Positions 5,086-5,175 of a DNA stretch of 5,175 nt are shown piece by piece. The translations under genes were made by a program, and so were the position numbers. The DNA is from Phycisphaerales bacterium. Its GTDB lineage: Bacteria; Planctomycetota; Phycisphaerae; Phycisphaerales; UBA1924. Each line of letters begins with the position of its first letter. Position 1 is the first letter of the stretch. The DNA lies in assembly GCA_029260415.1 (NCBI GenBank), contig JAJDDH010000012.1, positions 1 to 5,175 of the forward strand. Direction: 5' to 3'. The notes below the pieces were generated by a model. It was not told where the DNA came from and searched no databases. It was given only the letters and a program-made list of their open reading frames with translations.

Positions 5086-5175
5086 TTACGGGAAGATGCC
5101 GCGGACCTTGTAGACCGCACCGACGTGCTCGAGCGCGGTCGCAAAGGCAGCCGTCCGCAGATCGCAGTTGTACTT
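5086..5175 (-). CDS. C-terminal end of a Glu/Leu/Phe/Val-family dehydrogenase, probably glutamate dehydrogenase (partial)
   Basis: The minus strand encodes 29 residues and a TAA stop at 5088-5086. The peptide is KYNCDLRTAAFATALEHV, then GAVYKVRGIFP. The block 'D.RTAA....A...V......RGI.P' at the very C-terminus is characteristic of hexameric NAD(P)-dependent glutamate dehydrogenases and related amino-acid dehydrogenases, which interconvert glutamate with 2-oxoglutarate and ammonia. The catalytic and cofactor domains lie outside the window, so cofactor use and exact substrate cannot be judged. It ends in the palindromic terminator and lies upstream of the two regulators on the same strand. Confidence 0.75.
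   Translation of the reverse strand, partial: KYNCDLRTAAFATALEHVGAVYKVRGIFP

Overview
This window is GC-rich, gene-dense bacterial chromosome. It has strong G/C bias at third codon positions, short intergenic gaps and one intrinsic terminator. The style of the proteins suggests a planctomycete, possibly a Phycisphaerae-like lineage: PAS-LuxR regulators without a receiver domain, a WDSNGTNFG-type MmgE/PrpD protein and a short alanine-rich lipoprotein. That assignment is inference from memory of the families and was not tested. I see no mobile element, CRISPR array, tRNA or rRNA.

Layout. Positions 1-112 hold the probable 5' end of a minus-strand gene that leaves the window. Just upstream of it on the minus strand is an uncharacterised lipoprotein gene (113-982). 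A 106-bp divergent intergenic region (983-1088) separates the lipoprotein from a plus-strand pair: an MmgE/PrpD-family protein (1089-2705) and a LOG-family nucleoside-5'-monophosphate phosphoribohydrolase (2707-3261). Only one base separates the stop of the first from the ATG of the second. The LOG gene converges, with three bases between stop codons, on two tandem minus-strand PAS-LuxR regulators (3265-3933 and 4256-4924), which are separated by a 322-bp gap. Past the second regulator lie its promoter and a perfect palindrome that serves as the terminator of the last gene. That gene is the C-terminal end of a Glu/Leu/Phe/Val-type amino-acid dehydrogenase (5086 to the window edge).

The most notable signal is the regulator pair. 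Both are exactly 222 residues and align without a gap. Their PAS halves are only about 42% identical (54 of 130), while the linker/HTH halves are about 91% identical (82 of 90). The DNA of the HTH segment differs at only 9 of 212 positions. This looks like a tandem duplication in which the DNA-binding half has been kept uniform, by gene conversion or strong constraint, while the sensor halves diverged. Two sensors would then address the same or overlapping target sites.

The second item of interest is the tightly packed MmgE/PrpD-LOG pair, whose joint substrate cannot be deduced from sequence. No part of the window shows a clearly new multi-gene system. The regulator pair is the best candidate for something undescribed.
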